The position numbers were made by a program, and so were the translations under genes. Below are positions 10,121 to 19,478 of a stretch of DNA of 64,000 nucleotides, piece after piece. The stretch is from Nitrosomonas aestuarii (GTDB lineage: Bacteria; Pseudomonadota; Gammaproteobacteria; Burkholderiales; Nitrosomonadaceae). The notes under the pieces are model-generated. The model worked only from the letters and a program-made list of their open reading frames with translations, had not been told where the DNA came from and made no database searches. The stretch covers positions 124,001-188,000 of the forward strand of contig NZ_QAAE01000002.1 of assembly GCF_003046585.1 (NCBI RefSeq). Direction: 5' to 3'. Each line of letters starts with the position of its first letter. Position 1 is the stretch's first letter.

Positions 10121-10395
10121 GTTTGCTGGACTATTTCAGGGCATCCAAACCTAAATCGGCAACAATCGCAAAAGAAAGGTTACAAATTCTGGTTGCGCAT
10201 GAACGCACTGCGCGCAGTCGACCGTCTTATCTTCCGGAACTGCAAAAAGAACTGCTCGAGGTAATACGCAAATACGTAAATGTAGATCAAGAAGCCATCT
10301 CTGTGAAATTTGAACAAGATGATGACCAAGAAACACTTGAGTTAAACATTGTTTTGCCTGATTTTCAGCAGGACAACAAGCAAGTGAATATGTGA
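10117..10395 (+). CDS. minE: Cell division topological specificity factor MinE
   Basis: A 92-residue protein that stimulates MinD ATPase and drives pole-to-pole oscillation. It starts MSLLDYFR, the conserved membrane-binding helix. The anti-MinCD region (KERLQILVAHER) and the C-terminal topological specificity domain follow. Length and motifs are normal. It starts inside the minD stop (ATGA), so the three min genes form one operon. Confidence 0.96.
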   Translation: MSLLDYFRASKPKSATIAKERLQILVAHERTARSRPSYLPELQKELLEVIRKYVNVDQEAISVKFEQDDDQETLELNIVLPDFQQDNKQVNM

Positions 10396-10521
10396 CCTGT
10401 TTGGACAGCCCCTTCTACAATAAAACATATTTTTAAATCCATCAGCTCTGATTATTTTGTGTTTCATTAACTATCACATGCATTCTCACTCTGCACTGCA
10501 GCTTTATTTTGTTTAATTAGA

Positions 10522-11223
10522 ATGGGAGACTTTTTCTCAACATTTGCATACTGCCGATATCTGGCAAATGGCACAGGATGGCAGTTGCTACTTCTTTTTT
10601 TACCGTTGCTGATAAGTTGCGCCACGTTGACGCCACAGACAACCACAGTCAAAACAGTTTTTTACGAACCTGCGGCAGACCTGCAGAATGCTGTTGCCGC
10701 CGATTTTGAACTGTTAGGCAGGGTATCTGTTCGCAATGAGAACCAACGTTTTTCTGGAAATGTGCACTGGATGCATACAACACTGGAAGATACTATTTTA
10801 CTGTTGTCGCCACTTGGACAGGCGGTTGCGGAAATCAACAAGAACGAAGTCGGCGTACATCTTGTTACATCGAAACAGGAAGTATTTCATGCCCATGATG
10901 TGGAAGATTTGACCGCTGAAATACTGGGGTGGCGTTTGCCTCTGAGTGGCTTGCAGTATTGGATTCAGGGTCAGCATTCGCCGCTGAGCGCAGCATCAGT
11001 AGATATGGATAGTGAAGATCGCATAGTGACCATCCGGCAGGACGGGTGGCAGATTTTTTTTACTCGCTATTATACTGACTTGTTTGGCCAGTCTGTTATT
11101 CGTCCTAGAATTATCGAGTTGCAATTTAAAGAATTAAGTATTCGTATGGTTATCGATAATTGGACTGAAGTTAAACGGCCCTCTGATACCTTGAAGATGA
11201 TGACATCATTCGGTTTTATTTAA
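10522..11223 (+). CDS. lolB: Outer membrane lipoprotein insertase LolB
   Basis: LolB accepts lipoproteins from LolA and inserts them in the outer membrane. A hydrophobic N-terminal signal ends in the lipobox LISC near residue 33. The following region matches the LolB pattern: a beta-rich domain with ELLGRVSVR..N..FSGN near residue 65 and LPLSGLQYWIQG near 145. It is 233 residues long with a somewhat long leader. The gene sits eight bases before ispE, the classic beta- and gammaproteobacterial lolB-ispE arrangement. Confidence 0.92.
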   Translation: MGDFFSTFAYCRYLANGTGWQLLLLFLPLLISCATLTPQTTTVKTVFYEPAADLQNAVAADFELLGRVSVRNENQRFSGNVHWMHTTLEDTILLLSPLGQAVAEINKNEVGVHLVTSKQEVFHAHDVEDLTAEILGWRLPLSGLQYWIQGQHSPLSAASVDMDSEDRIVTIRQDGWQIFFTRYYTDLFGQSVIRPRIIELQFKELSIRMVIDNWTEVKRPSDTLKMMTSFGFI

Positions 11224-11231
11224 CCATTGCT

Positions 11232-12071
11232 ATGTTGACTCTTCCTGCACCTGCTAAGTTGAATCTTTTTTTACATGTCGTTGGTCGAAGACAGGATGGC
11301 TACCATCTATTGCAGACTGTTTTTCGCCTGTTGGATTTTTCGGATGAACTGAGCTTCAGGTTACGTGATGATGGTTTGATAAAATTACTGACACCAGTCA
11401 AAGGTATTCCCGAGAATCAAGATTTATGCGTCCGCGCTGCAAAGCTTCTTAAAGTCAGCAGCGGTGTTAAATTAGGCGTTGATATTTTATTGAAAAAAAA
11501 AATCCCCATGGGGGGTGGACTTGGTGGCGGCAGTTCTGACGCGGCGACAACATTGATGGCGCTCAATCAGTTGTGGAATCTGAATTGGAAAATCGAAAAG
11601 CTTTTGAAATTGGGATTGCAATTAGGCGCAGACGTACCTATTTTTCTGTTTGGTCAGAATGCATTTGCTGAAGGTATTGGAGAGAAGTTGACCGCCGTAA
11701 CATTACCGGCAGCCTGGTATTTAGTGCTTGTTCCGTCAGTGCATGTGTCAACTGCCGAAATTTTCTCAAATAAGGAATTGACACGAAACACAATTCCTAT
11801 CAAAATACCGCCCTTTTCCATCTGGCAGGGTCATAACGATCTGGAACCGGTAGTTTGCGGTGCTTATCCAGAAGTATCGAGAAGTTTAGAGTGGCTAAAA
11901 AAGTTGGAAAATACTACAATAGTCGCTATGAGTGGGTCGGGGGCTTGTGTATTTGCCGAGTTTCCATCAGAATCGGAAGCAAATGCTGCATATGCCAGTA
12001 TTCCGGTTGAGATGAAAGGTTTTGTTGCACGCGGATTGGATTATCACCCGATGTGCAAATCTGCGAAGTAA
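11232..12071 (+). CDS. ispE: 4-diphosphocytidyl-2-C-methyl-D-erythritol kinase IspE
   Basis: GHMP-family kinase of the MEP isoprenoid pathway. It phosphorylates CDP-methylerythritol at the 2-position hydroxyl. The N-terminal PAPAKLNLFLHV motif, the ATP-binding glycine loop MGGGLGGGSSDAA (near residue 95) and the C-terminal MSGSGACVF motif are all present. It is 279 residues, the normal length. The tRNA-Gln gene begins four bases after the stop, so the two are probably cotranscribed with lolB upstream. Confidence 0.96.
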   Translation: MLTLPAPAKLNLFLHVVGRRQDGYHLLQTVFRLLDFSDELSFRLRDDGLIKLLTPVKGIPENQDLCVRAAKLLKVSSGVKLGVDILLKKKIPMGGGLGGGSSDAATTLMALNQLWNLNWKIEKLLKLGLQLGADVPIFLFGQNAFAEGIGEKLTAVTLPAAWYLVLVPSVHVSTAEIFSNKELTRNTIPIKIPPFSIWQGHNDLEPVVCGAYPEVSRSLEWLKKLENTTIVAMSGSGACVFAEFPSESEANAAYASIPVEMKGFVARGLDYHPMCKSAK

Positions 12072-12074
12072 AAT

Positions 12075-12149
12075 TGGGGAGTCGCCAAGTGGTAAGGCAC
12101 CGGATTTTGATTCCGGCATTCGTAGGTTCGATCCCTACCTCCCCAGCCA
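12075..12149 (+). tRNA. tRNA-Gln (anticodon TTG)
   Basis: A full cloverleaf folds by eye. The acceptor stem TGGGGAG (12075-12081) pairs with CTCCCCA (12139-12145). The anticodon stem CCGGA/TCCGG encloses a seven-base loop with TTG at 12107-12109. The T arm is GTAGG-TTCGATC-CCTAC. Discriminator G is at 12146, and the CCA end (12147-12149) is encoded. A tRNA-Gln between ispE and prs is conserved in betaproteobacteria. Confidence 0.96.
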
Positions 12150-12231
12150 TTTTTATCTTTTTAATTGGCCTTTTCAATAAAGCGCTTAAATATAAATTAC
12201 GTTCAACGAATTGAAATCAACCCAACTTGAT

Positions 12232-12251
12232 AACAAATAATGTTATTTGTT
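12232..12251. promoter_or_regulatory. Perfect AT-rich inverted repeat upstream of prs
   Basis: AACAAATAA-TG-TTATTTGTT, a 9-bp perfect inverted repeat 68 bases before the prs start. It could be an operator or a weak RNA hairpin. No known binding factor is assigned. Confidence 0.3.
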
Positions 12252-12318
12252 CATGCGTGTAGTCAGGAGCCATAAGCATTCCTGAGCTTCCAGCCAAACT
12301 TATACCAAATAAAGAAAT

Positions 12319-13269
12319 ATGTCCTACGACAGTTTGATGGTTTTTACCGGTACGGCCAATCCTAGGTTGGCCCATGATGTAGTAAAGCATCTCAATATTC
12401 ATCTCGGGCGTGCAACGGTCGGACGTTTTAGTGATGGTGAGGTCATGGTGGAAATTCTGGAAAATGTGCGCGGTAAAGATGTTTTTGTCTTGCAGTCCAC
12501 CTGCGCCCCCACTAATGACAGTCTGATGGAAATACTAGTCATGGTAGATGCATTGAAACGTGCGTCGGCAGCACGGATAACTGCCGCAATTCCATATTTT
12601 GGCTATGCGCGTCAAGACAGAAGGCCACGCTCGGTGAGAGTGCCAATAACGGCTAAAGTTGTCGCCAATATGCTGACGACTGTGGGTGTGGATCGTTTAC
12701 TGACAATGGATTTGCATTCAGATCAGATCCAGGGGTTTTTTGATATACCTGTTGATAATGTTTACGGTATGCCCATATTGCTGGGGGATGTATGGAAGCA
12801 CGATTATCAGGATCTTGTTGTAGTTTCACCGGATGTGGGCGGTGTTGTGCGGGCAAGGCATATGGCGAAACGTCTCGAATGCGATCTGGCGATTATTGAT
12901 AAACGCCGCCCCAAACCGAATGAAGCCAAAGTAATGAATATTATCGGTGAAGTAAAAGGCAGAACCTGCGTCATTATTGATGATCTTGTTGATACAGCTA
13001 ATACACTTTGCAAAGCTGCCGATGCATTGAAAGAAGAAGGTGCGGTCGCTGTAATTGCGTACTCAACGCATCCCGTATTGTCAGGCAATGCGATTGAACG
13101 TATTCAACATTCAAATCTGGACAAACTGGTGGTGACAGACACCATTCCGTTGCATGAAGATGCAAGTGATTGTGAAAAAATCTGTCAGTTGAGTATTGCG
13201 GGTTTGCTGGCTGAGACGATGGTTCGTATCAGTAACGAAAGCTCTCTTAGCTCGTTATTTATCGAGTGA
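12319..13269 (+). CDS. prs: Ribose-phosphate pyrophosphokinase
   Basis: Makes PRPP from ribose 5-phosphate and ATP for purine, pyrimidine, histidine and NAD synthesis. It is 316 residues, the normal length. Motifs: FSDGE near residue 38, [13 protein letters not shown] flexible loop near 100, [13 protein letters not shown] near 130, and the PRPP-binding loop [12 protein letters not shown] near 218-229. The ATG at 12319 gives [11 protein letters not shown]. It lies between tRNA-Gln and rplY, as is usual in this group. Confidence 0.97.
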   Translation: MSYDSLMVFTGTANPRLAHDVVKHLNIHLGRATVGRFSDGEVMVEILENVRGKDVFVLQSTCAPTNDSLMEILVMVDALKRASAARITAAIPYFGYARQDRRPRSVRVPITAKVVANMLTTVGVDRLLTMDLHSDQIQGFFDIPVDNVYGMPILLGDVWKHDYQDLVVVSPDVGGVVRARHMAKRLECDLAIIDKRRPKPNEAKVMNIIGEVKGRTCVIIDDLVDTANTLCKAADALKEEGAVAVIAYSTHPVLSGNAIERIQHSNLDKLVVTDTIPLHEDASDCEKICQLSIAGLLAETMVRISNESSLSSLFIE

Positions 13270-13330
13270 GTAAAATCACTTTTAATCGATTTGTTTGGTC
13301 GCGGACAAATCACATTTGTGGAGAAGTATC

Positions 13331-13954
13331 ATGAAAATTGAAGTCAGCGCTGATAAGCGTACGTTGCAGGGAAAGGGTGCGAGCCGCCGCCTGCGTGGTT
13401 CCGGCAAGGTTCCGGGAATCATCTATGGTGGCGATAGTGAGCCTCAATCAATTGAGCTGGATCACAACGATATGTTCTATAAACTCAAAATGGAAGCTTT
13501 CCATGCTTCAATTTTGACTCTGAAAGTAGAAGGTAGCAAAGAGCAGGTGCTGTTGCGTGATGTACAAATGCATCCGTATAAACAACTGGTTTTACATGTT
13601 GATTTCCAGCGCGTTGATCAGAAAAAGAAGATTCACATGAAAGTGCCGCTGCACTTTATTAATGAAGAAATTGCACCAGGTGTTAAAACAGCTGGCGGTA
13701 TTGTCAGCCATGTGTTGACAGAAGTAGATGTCAGTTGCTTGCCCAAAGACTTGCCTGAATTCATTACAGTCGATTTAATTGATCTTGAAGCCGGGCATAC
13801 CTTGCATTTAAGTGACCTGGTACTGCCAGAAAATGTAGAAATATCTGCCCTAATCAAGGGCGATGATCAGGCTGTGGCTGCCATTGTCATTCCGCGTGCC
13901 GTTTTGTCTGGAGAAGCGGCAGCGGAAACTGAAGAAGAGCCGACAGAAGAATAA
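13331..13954 (+). CDS. rplY: 50S ribosomal protein L25/general stress protein Ctc
   Basis: Ribosomal protein that binds 5S rRNA. The N-terminal L25 domain (about residues 1-95, with [17 protein letters not shown]) and the C-terminal TL5/Ctc beta domain (about 100-190) are both present. This is therefore the long CTC form, and the last 20 residues are acidic. The open frame reaches back to 13295, but the ATG at 13331 has GGAG nine bases upstream and gives the conserved MKIEVSA start. A strong terminator follows. Confidence 0.95.
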   Translation: MKIEVSADKRTLQGKGASRRLRGSGKVPGIIYGGDSEPQSIELDHNDMFYKLKMEAFHASILTLKVEGSKEQVLLRDVQMHPYKQLVLHVDFQRVDQKKKIHMKVPLHFINEEIAPGVKTAGGIVSHVLTEVDVSCLPKDLPEFITVDLIDLEAGHTLHLSDLVLPENVEISALIKGDDQAVAAIVIPRAVLSGEAAAETEEEPTEE

Positions 13955-13984
13955 CACGTCGAACATTCTGAAAAGCAAAGACAC

Positions 13985-14017
13985 AAAAATCTGCTGGTTT
14001 CTAACCAGCAGATTTTT
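13985..14017 (+). terminator. Rho-independent terminator after rplY
   Basis: A 15-bp perfect stem, AAAAATCTGCTGGTT (13985-13999) with AACCAGCAGATTTTT (14003-14017), and a TCT loop. It ends in a T run. It separates prs-rplY from pth. Confidence 0.9.
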
Positions 14018-14051
14018 GTTTTATGTGACACTGCAAGTCTTATACATTCTT

Positions 14052-14618
14052 ATGAAACTGATTGTTGGTCTGGGTAACCCTGGTAAAGAATATGCAAGCA
14101 CGCGCCATAACGCCGGATTTCACTGGGTGGATTGTCTAGCGGACGAGCTGAAGATATCACTGAAGCCAGAAACACGTTTTCAGGGTTTATACGCACGCGT
14201 AACTCGGGAAGATACGGATTTGTGCCTGTTGGAGCCACAAACCTTCATGAATCGCAGCGGTCAGTCAGTTGCAGCATTATGCCGGTTTTATAAAATCCAG
14301 CCAGACGAAATAGTCGTTGTGCATGATGAACTCGATTTATCACCGGGTGCGGCAAAACTCAAATGGGGCGGAGGACTCGGTGGACATAACGGTCTTAAGG
14401 ATATTGTCACACAACTCGGTACCAAAGATTTTTGGCGATTGAGAATCGGTATAGGCCATCCGGGTGATCGTGATGCTGTGGTTCGATATGTTCTACATCC
14501 ACCTGGAAAAGCAGAGGCCGTAATGATCAATGAAGCGATTGATCGTAGTTTGCAGCTATGGCCCCTGATTATACAGGGTGATTTTCAGTCTGCCATGCTG
14601 AAACTGCATACCCAATAA
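14052..14618 (+). CDS. pth: Peptidyl-tRNA hydrolase
   Basis: Recycles peptidyl-tRNA released from stalled ribosomes. 188 residues from the ATG at 14052. The longer open frame runs back into rplY and is not used. Catalytic features: N10 in VGLGNPG, H20 in TRHNAGF, N68-type residue in TFMNRSG and D93-type residue in [15 protein letters not shown] and [11 protein letters not shown] are also conserved. The product begins [14 protein letters not shown], as in the family. It lies between rplY and ychF, a widely conserved order. Confidence 0.96.
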   Translation: MKLIVGLGNPGKEYASTRHNAGFHWVDCLADELKISLKPETRFQGLYARVTREDTDLCLLEPQTFMNRSGQSVAALCRFYKIQPDEIVVVHDELDLSPGAAKLKWGGGLGGHNGLKDIVTQLGTKDFWRLRIGIGHPGDRDAVVRYVLHPPGKAEAVMINEAIDRSLQLWPLIIQGDFQSAMLKLHTQ

Positions 14619-14678
14619 TCAACCAATTTTCACCGACGTCAATCATTAAAAGAATCAATTTCAAGTGAGCACTCGATT

Positions 14679-15770
14679 ATGAGCCTGAAATGCGGCATTG
14701 TAGGTCTTCCTAACGTAGGGAAATCGACATTATTCAATGCGTTGACCAAAGCAGGTATTGCTGCGGAAAACTATCCTTTTTGCACTATCGATCCCAATAT
14801 CGGCATCGTGGAGGTACCCGATCCACGTCTTCATAAACTTGTTCAAATCGTTAATCCGCAAAAAGTACAATCAGCGATCGTGGAATTTGTCGATATCGCC
14901 GGACTGGTTGCCGGCGCATCCAAAGGAGAGGGTTTAGGTAACAAATTTTTGGCCAATATTCGTGAAACGGATGGCATTGTTAATATGGTGCGCTGTTTTA
15001 CGAATGACAATGTCGTGCATGTTGCGGGCAAGGTAGACCCTGTTTCTGATATAGAGGTAATTCAAACCGAGCTGATACTAGCGGACTTGTCGACAGTGGA
15101 AAAAGCACTGCAACGTGAATCTAAAGTGGCTAAATCTGGAAATAAAGAAGCGATCAAACTATGTAGTTTCCTGGAAATGGTACATGATCATCTCGATCTG
15201 GGAAATCCGGCACGATCAATGACTCTGGATAAGGATCAGCTAATGTTGCTCAAACCGCTGTGTTTGTTAACCGCCAAGCCCGCTATTTACGTCGCTAATG
15301 TCGACGACAACGGTTTTGAGAATAACCCGCTGTTAGACAGAGTAAAGGAATATGCTGCAACTGAAGACGCGCCGGTAGTCGTTATCTGCGCGGCACTTGA
15401 ATCCGAAATCGCCGATTTGTCGGACGAGGACAAAACAGTCTTTCTGTCAGATATCGGTCTTGAAGAACCGGGACTCAATCGTTTGGTGCGGGCTGCCTAT
15501 GATTTATTGGGACTACAAACATATTTTACAGCGGGTGTAAAAGAAGTCCGGGCCTGGACTATTCACAAGGGTGATACCGCACCACAGGCGGCCGGAGTGA
15601 TCCATACCGATTTTGAGAAAGGTTTTATCCGCGCTGAAGTGACCGGCTATGATGATTTCATTGCCCATAACGGCGAACAGGGCGCCAAGGAGGCTGGCAA
15701 AATGCGGTTGGAAGGCAAGGAATACATCGTCAAGGATGGCGATGTGATGCATTTTCGTTTTAATGTTTAA
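14679..15770 (+). CDS. ychF: Redox-regulated ATPase/GTPase YchF
   Basis: OBG-family P-loop protein that prefers ATP and is linked to translation and oxidative-stress control. It has the G1 loop [12 protein letters not shown] near residue 8, G3 DIAGLV near 70, the atypical base-recognition motif YVANVDD near 205, and the C-terminal TGS domain (about residues 278-362). It is 363 residues, exactly the usual length. It ends the housekeeping run. The next 800 bases are decayed insertion-sequence material. Confidence 0.96.
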   Translation: MSLKCGIVGLPNVGKSTLFNALTKAGIAAENYPFCTIDPNIGIVEVPDPRLHKLVQIVNPQKVQSAIVEFVDIAGLVAGASKGEGLGNKFLANIRETDGIVNMVRCFTNDNVVHVAGKVDPVSDIEVIQTELILADLSTVEKALQRESKVAKSGNKEAIKLCSFLEMVHDHLDLGNPARSMTLDKDQLMLLKPLCLLTAKPAIYVANVDDNGFENNPLLDRVKEYAATEDAPVVVICAALESEIADLSDEDKTVFLSDIGLEEPGLNRLVRAAYDLLGLQTYFTAGVKEVRAWTIHKGDTAPQAAGVIHTDFEKGFIRAEVTGYDDFIAHNGEQGAKEAGKMRLEGKEYIVKDGDVMHFRFNV

Positions 15771-15869
15771 CGGGACGCTAAATTTCTATTATGTTTTTAT
15801 TTTGGCGCTAAAACTGAGATTCCCCCAAGAACTGCACAATTGTCTCTCATGAACTTTTAAAGGATAGAC

Positions 15870-16462
15870 ATTAAAAAAAGAATTAGAGCAATTTGCCCGT
15901 GAGTCGGAAAATGGGATAAAAACTGAGCAAGATCTAAGTGAATTCAGTCAAATGGCGACAGAGGCTGTAGTTGAGACGCGAGCTTGATGCAGTATATGCG
16001 ATTGTGACAAACAGATCGAATTGCTAGGTTCATGGCTGTCGGAAATGAAGGCGCCTAGTTCTGACTGAAAGTATTTAGGGTGCTTCAGGGTTGTGACTGT
16101 CAAAGTCATATTGATCGCTTGTGTTGAGGGCATCAAAGGCTATCACACTGTAACTACCGATTTGAGGTGCATTTACCAGTCCGTAACCGAAAAAGAAAAC
16201 TCGCTGGTGCTAGACGTCTGCCGAATGGTGGGACGAAAAATACCCGCAGATCAGCAGGTTCTAGTAGACGCACTGGGCTAAACAATTTGTACGTATATTC
16301 AAATATCATCATGATATTTGAAAAGCCATCTATACAACCAATACCATCGAATCACTCAACAACGTTATCAGGAAGAACATCAAAAAACGTAAATTTCTTC
16401 CGACAGATGATTCCACCACAAAAATCATCTTTCTGACAATACAAGACGCTTCCAAAAATTGA
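15870..16462 (+). pseudogene. Decayed IS256-family (mutator-type) transposase remnant
   Basis: Fragments of an IS256-type transposase survive in different frames. The N-terminal piece at about 15874-15956 encodes KKELEQFARE and GIKTEQDLSEFSQM. A middle piece near 16093-16140 encodes VILIACVEGIKG, the DDE-domain segment. The C-terminal piece at 16325-16462 encodes AIYTTNTIESLNNVIRK and ends in a stop. Most of the approximately 400-codon gene is deleted or frameshifted, so the element cannot move. The family is assigned from these characteristic segments. No intact terminal repeats were identified. Confidence 0.82.
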
Positions 16463-16566
16463 ACAATGCTGAATTTTTGTAGCGGCCGAAGTGAAATCTG
16501 ATGATTCCCCTGCTGTTCGAACGGTCAAATAAGCCGTAAGCGTCCGCTAAGCCCTCGATCTTTAGA

Positions 16567-17034
16567 TCAATGCGCATGAAGATCGGGCTCTAAATTGCGC
16601 TTTAAGAGCTGTTGTGTGGTTTGGATTTGGTAGGCTGCATGGCACACGACACACTTATTCATAGACTCACTTAATTGCCGCAGCGTATGCTTGGAATCTT
16701 TCAATGATTCTGCATCCATCGCTATCTGATCAAAATCACGATGAACGGACATGCCCAATTGCATGAATTTCTCGGGCAATACTCTTTTGAGGTGATCTTC
16801 CGCTTTATGCGCCATATGCGTGCCGAGTGACTGAGCATGTTGCGCAACAGCCGTCATGTCTTCTTCGGAAAGTGAGAACAGAATTTTTTGCGTTCCTGTC
16901 AGTAAGGCGCGCATTTCTTCATGAATATGCGCGCGTTGTGATTCGGTCAGTGTAAGTACCTGGCGTTTATCAAAATCTTCCGCTTGAGTTGTAATGGCAA
17001 ACATTCCAAGTATGAGTACGAACACTTTTTTCAT
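16567..17034 (-). CDS. Periplasmic monohaem c-type cytochrome, cytochrome c'/c556-like
   Basis: 155 residues from the ATG at 17034, chosen because GAGGAG lies nine bases upstream. The frame is open to 17091. An N-terminal signal peptide (MKKVFVLILGMFAITTQA) directs export. A single haem-attachment motif, CVVCH, lies close to the C-terminus within a mainly helical protein. This layout fits the four-helix cytochrome c'/c556 fold, in which CxxCH is on the last helix. Such cytochromes bind gases such as NO or act in electron transfer. The exact subgroup is not resolved. It stands alone. Confidence 0.8.
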   Translation of the reverse strand: MKKVFVLILGMFAITTQAEDFDKRQVLTLTESQRAHIHEEMRALLTGTQKILFSLSEEDMTAVAQHAQSLGTHMAHKAEDHLKRVLPEKFMQLGMSVHRDFDQIAMDAESLKDSKHTLRQLSESMNKCVVCHAAYQIQTTQQLLKRNLEPDLHAH

Positions 17035-17221
17035 ATTATTCTCCTCATGAAAACGCCGAAAATACTCAGCTATCAATATCACCCTAGACACGATACTAAC
17101 AGCCGGTTTAGGAAAAAAACAAGGTTGTCACCATGATGTCAAAATCAAGCAGCAAGTTCGTATTTATCAGACACTAATGCCATTTTTGTACTGCCGCTCT
17201 TGGACACGTATCAATAATCTG

Positions 17222-17509
17222 TTAATCACCCTCAAATTCAATCAGCGTGCCGTCTTCCTCAACTTTAATTTCAATTTTATTACCGTCGGGTTTTGTAATT
17301 TTGGCCTCATAAACCGTTATGGTTTTTTTCTTTAATTCTTTTCCTATTTCTTCAATTTTTCCACCTTGTAGCTGTACAGCTATAGTATGCTGGACTTTAA
17401 CTGGTACCTGAGACCACTCGATTGTTTCCTCTTCAAATAAGCTGGCAAAACTCTTTGTTGCAAAAAATAGCGTCATTGTCAGAACGAGTGCAAGCGTCCT
17501 AATATTCAT
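17222..17509 (-). CDS. Small exported protein, PepSY-like fold
   Basis: 95 residues from the ATG at 17509, which has GAGGAAAA upstream. The alternative ATG at 17524 lacks a ribosome site. A signal peptide covers residues 1-22. The mature part pairs a VPVKVQHTIA helix with YEAKITKPDGNKIEIKVEEDGTL strands, the helix-strand pattern of PepSY-like periplasmic domains. Members of that group bind peptides or inhibit enzymes, but the role here is unknown. Confidence 0.7.
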   Translation of the reverse strand: MNIRTLALVLTMTLFFATKSFASLFEEETIEWSQVPVKVQHTIAVQLQGGKIEEIGKELKKKTITVYEAKITKPDGNKIEIKVEEDGTLIEFEGD

Positions 17510-17726
17510 CTTGATTTTCCTCATTATTTTAGTTTACTGCGAATAGTTGAAAAACGCTCATGGATAAGTGGATTATGGACAACTCACCGCTGGTAATAAA
17601 GTTTTAATAAATTACGCAGCGCATATGATTAATGTACTGACTTTGTCTGAATGAGGACACCCTGACAGCTGACCAATACAGGCTCCCAAACTTTCAGTCA
17701 CTGCCCATTTAAATATTGTAGAAACT

Positions 17727-17936
17727 TCATTGACGCAGTTCAGCTTCTGCAGCCAGCCAATCTGTCAATTCATACCCCGGTTCAAAACCACGCGCCTGCG
17801 CCTTATAGTAGGCTGAAACCGCAATACGCACATTCCGGTCCTCTTCAGTCAGCCCGGATATGGATCCGCTATCAATGACAGAAAATTTTTTCTTGGTATT
17901 TTTTGTACGCTTAGGTTGTGCTTTTACTGACTCCAT
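17727..17936 (-). CDS. DUF2934 family small protein
   Basis: 69 residues from the ATG at 17936, which has AAGGAG six bases upstream. The frame opens at 17969. A basic N-terminus (KRTKNTKKK) is followed by the DUF2934 core: RIAVSAYYKAQARGFEPG and DWLAAEAEL. These short proteins are common in environmental proteobacteria and have no established function. Confidence 0.8.
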   Translation of the reverse strand: MESVKAQPKRTKNTKKKFSVIDSGSISGLTEEDRNVRIAVSAYYKAQARGFEPGYELTDWLAAEAELRQ

Positions 17937-18026
17937 TTCAGCTCCTTGTTTAAAAATAAACTGCATCAATAAATAGAGAAAAAGAAATGAACGAACTTAC
18001 TTTACGGTGAATGTTTTACAAAGAAT

Positions 18027-18154
18027 CAGGCTGTCAAAAAACTACTTACATTGCTGCCGTGGCGCTAATAAGAGGTTGAAAAGTACGGATACCAATTATA
18101 AACGTAACTTTTCACCTTACATCATCTACCTCTTAAACGTTTTTCAACAGCCTG
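18027..18154. repeat. Short inverted-repeat element (MITE-like), copy A
   Basis: A 128-bp noncoding element. The left end reads CAGGCTGTCAAAAAACTA and the right end, on the other strand, CAGGCTGTTGAAAAACG. The interior holds TTGCTGCCGTGGCG, shared with the other copies. It lies upstream of a DUF2934 gene. Its orientation is opposite to copy D. Confidence 0.75.
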
Positions 18155-18221
18155 TTAATTCCTAAAAAATTATGGATTTCTCTCGTCGAAAAATAACATG
18201 GATAAGAATTTATTCCCAATA

Positions 18222-18248
18222 GTGAATAGTGGAATGACCACTATTCAC
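18222..18248 (-). terminator. Hairpin downstream of small lipoprotein gene
   Basis: An 11-bp perfect stem, GTGAATAGTGG with CCACTATTCAC, with a five-base loop. It lies just after the stop of the minus-strand lipoprotein gene. It lacks a clear T run, so termination is only likely. Confidence 0.45.
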
Positions 18249-18261
18249 GTCATCAAGTACG

Positions 18262-18396
18262 TTATTGCGTCTCACTCGATCCATTCTCACGGTCATTCAG
18301 GATATTCTGGCTTGGAGGATACTGGCCTGGCTTTGGTTCACCACATGCGACCAACAACAATACTGCAATGGCAGCGACGAAAAAGACTTTTTTCAT
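18262..18396 (-). CDS. Very small lipoprotein (44 residues)
   Basis: A short gene with ATG at 18396, AGGAAA upstream and TAA at 18262. The product starts MKKVFFVAAIAVLLLVACGE, a compact signal with lipobox LVAC cleaved before Cys18. A 26-residue polar tail with Pro, Asn and acidic residues follows. No family is recognised. Entericidin-like or other small envelope lipoproteins are possible analogues. The signal, lipobox, ribosome site and downstream hairpin together support a real gene. Confidence 0.7.
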   Translation of the reverse strand: MKKVFFVAAIAVLLLVACGEPKPGQYPPSQNILNDRENGSSETQ

Positions 18397-19249
18397 AATC
18401 TTGGTTTCCTGTATATGTTTTTATAACAATATCAATTATTCAAATGACTGATACAAATAGCTACCGCATCGATTACTTAAAACACCGGCAAGCGACAAAA
18501 TAACACTTAAACGAATATAGCCGTGTAATCATCTCATTCCGATTAATTTTAACTTAATATGGGTTTGCTAGTTCTGGCTGAGCAGACGAAAAAGCATTTA
18601 ATTTAACACGCTAGTAATCAAGAAAGCAGATATTAGCAAAAACTGTTTTGTATTTTACTGTTTTCATAATAACTACTCCCAGTGAATTAGTCTTTAAGCA
18701 CTCTAGGCCAGTCAGCGCAATAAATATATCAGGGAAGTACTTATTTTTCACTAAGTGAAACCATTATATTTACAAATATTCAATGGCGTTAATAGTGTTG
18801 GTTAATATTGTTTTCAGGCATTATGCCAAGAAAACTATAGATATAACCCTCACGAAAGAACAAAGAGAACAAACTGGAATGAATTGTGTACAGCCATAGC
18901 GTCGAACGTAGGATAATTAACAATGCAGGCAAACAAACCAGACAGTTGCTACGAAATATGAAAAATCAGAAACCCTGATCAGAACAATGACATAAGCGAT
19001 TTACTGAAATGTGATTACCGGATTTGAGGATGCGCAACATCACGGCTCATCTGGTGGAAGATACCCAGTAATAATTACTTACAGTTTTTTGCCGGAACAC
19101 AAGTCGAGGAGGCAAATTGTGAACCGACTTAACTTGACCAGAAACTTTATGCCCCGGCTGCTGATAATTGATAAGCAACCAGGTAAATGGTAAGAATAAT
19201 GGAAAATCCGCGCTTATGTTACAAGGTGGTGAAAAAATTTCTCAATTAT
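18397..19249. other. Long noncoding spacer with a possible broken small exported peptide
   Basis: No intact gene. On the minus strand, from an ATG at 18667 preceded by GGGAG, pieces in three frames read MKTVKYKTVF, then LLISAFLITSVLN, then NAFSSAQPELANPY and a stop at 18554. This would be a small signal-bearing peptide broken by two frameshifts. A TTTCACTAAGTGAAA palindrome lies near 18747-18761. Confidence 0.4.
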
Positions 19250-19444
19250 CAGGCAGGTGAAAAATGTTTTCGAGACAGACAGTGCAAGATAAAAACAAGC
19301 GACAGAATTGCTGCAAGCAGATTTTTAACGGCTGTAGGTTGGCCTAAAAAACAAGGAATATAAATACGCCACGTAAAAAGGGGGCTTTATGTATGGCTGT
19401 TTTTAACGCCGCAGCGGCCACGCAGATAGTTTTTCAACAGCCTG
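19250..19444. repeat. Short inverted-repeat element (MITE-like), copy B, degenerate
   Basis: The right end, read on the minus strand from 19444, is CAGGCTGTTGAAAAACTA, then GCGTGGCCGCTGCGGCGTTA. This matches copies C and D closely. The left end near 19250 is diverged, and the interior seems expanded compared with copy D. Confidence 0.6.
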
Positions 19445-19478
19445 TCATCAACATACTAAGCCTAGCAGCCAATCTTTA

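Noticed and set aside
16463..16566. Possible second insertion-sequence end (AGCGGCCGAAGTGAAATCTG)
   Set aside because: Resembles the flank of some insertion sequences, but no inverted repeat or coding remnant could be matched.
19011..19193. 60-residue plus-strand open frame
   Set aside because: Starts without a ribosome site, has no recognisable composition or motif, and lies in a decayed stretch.
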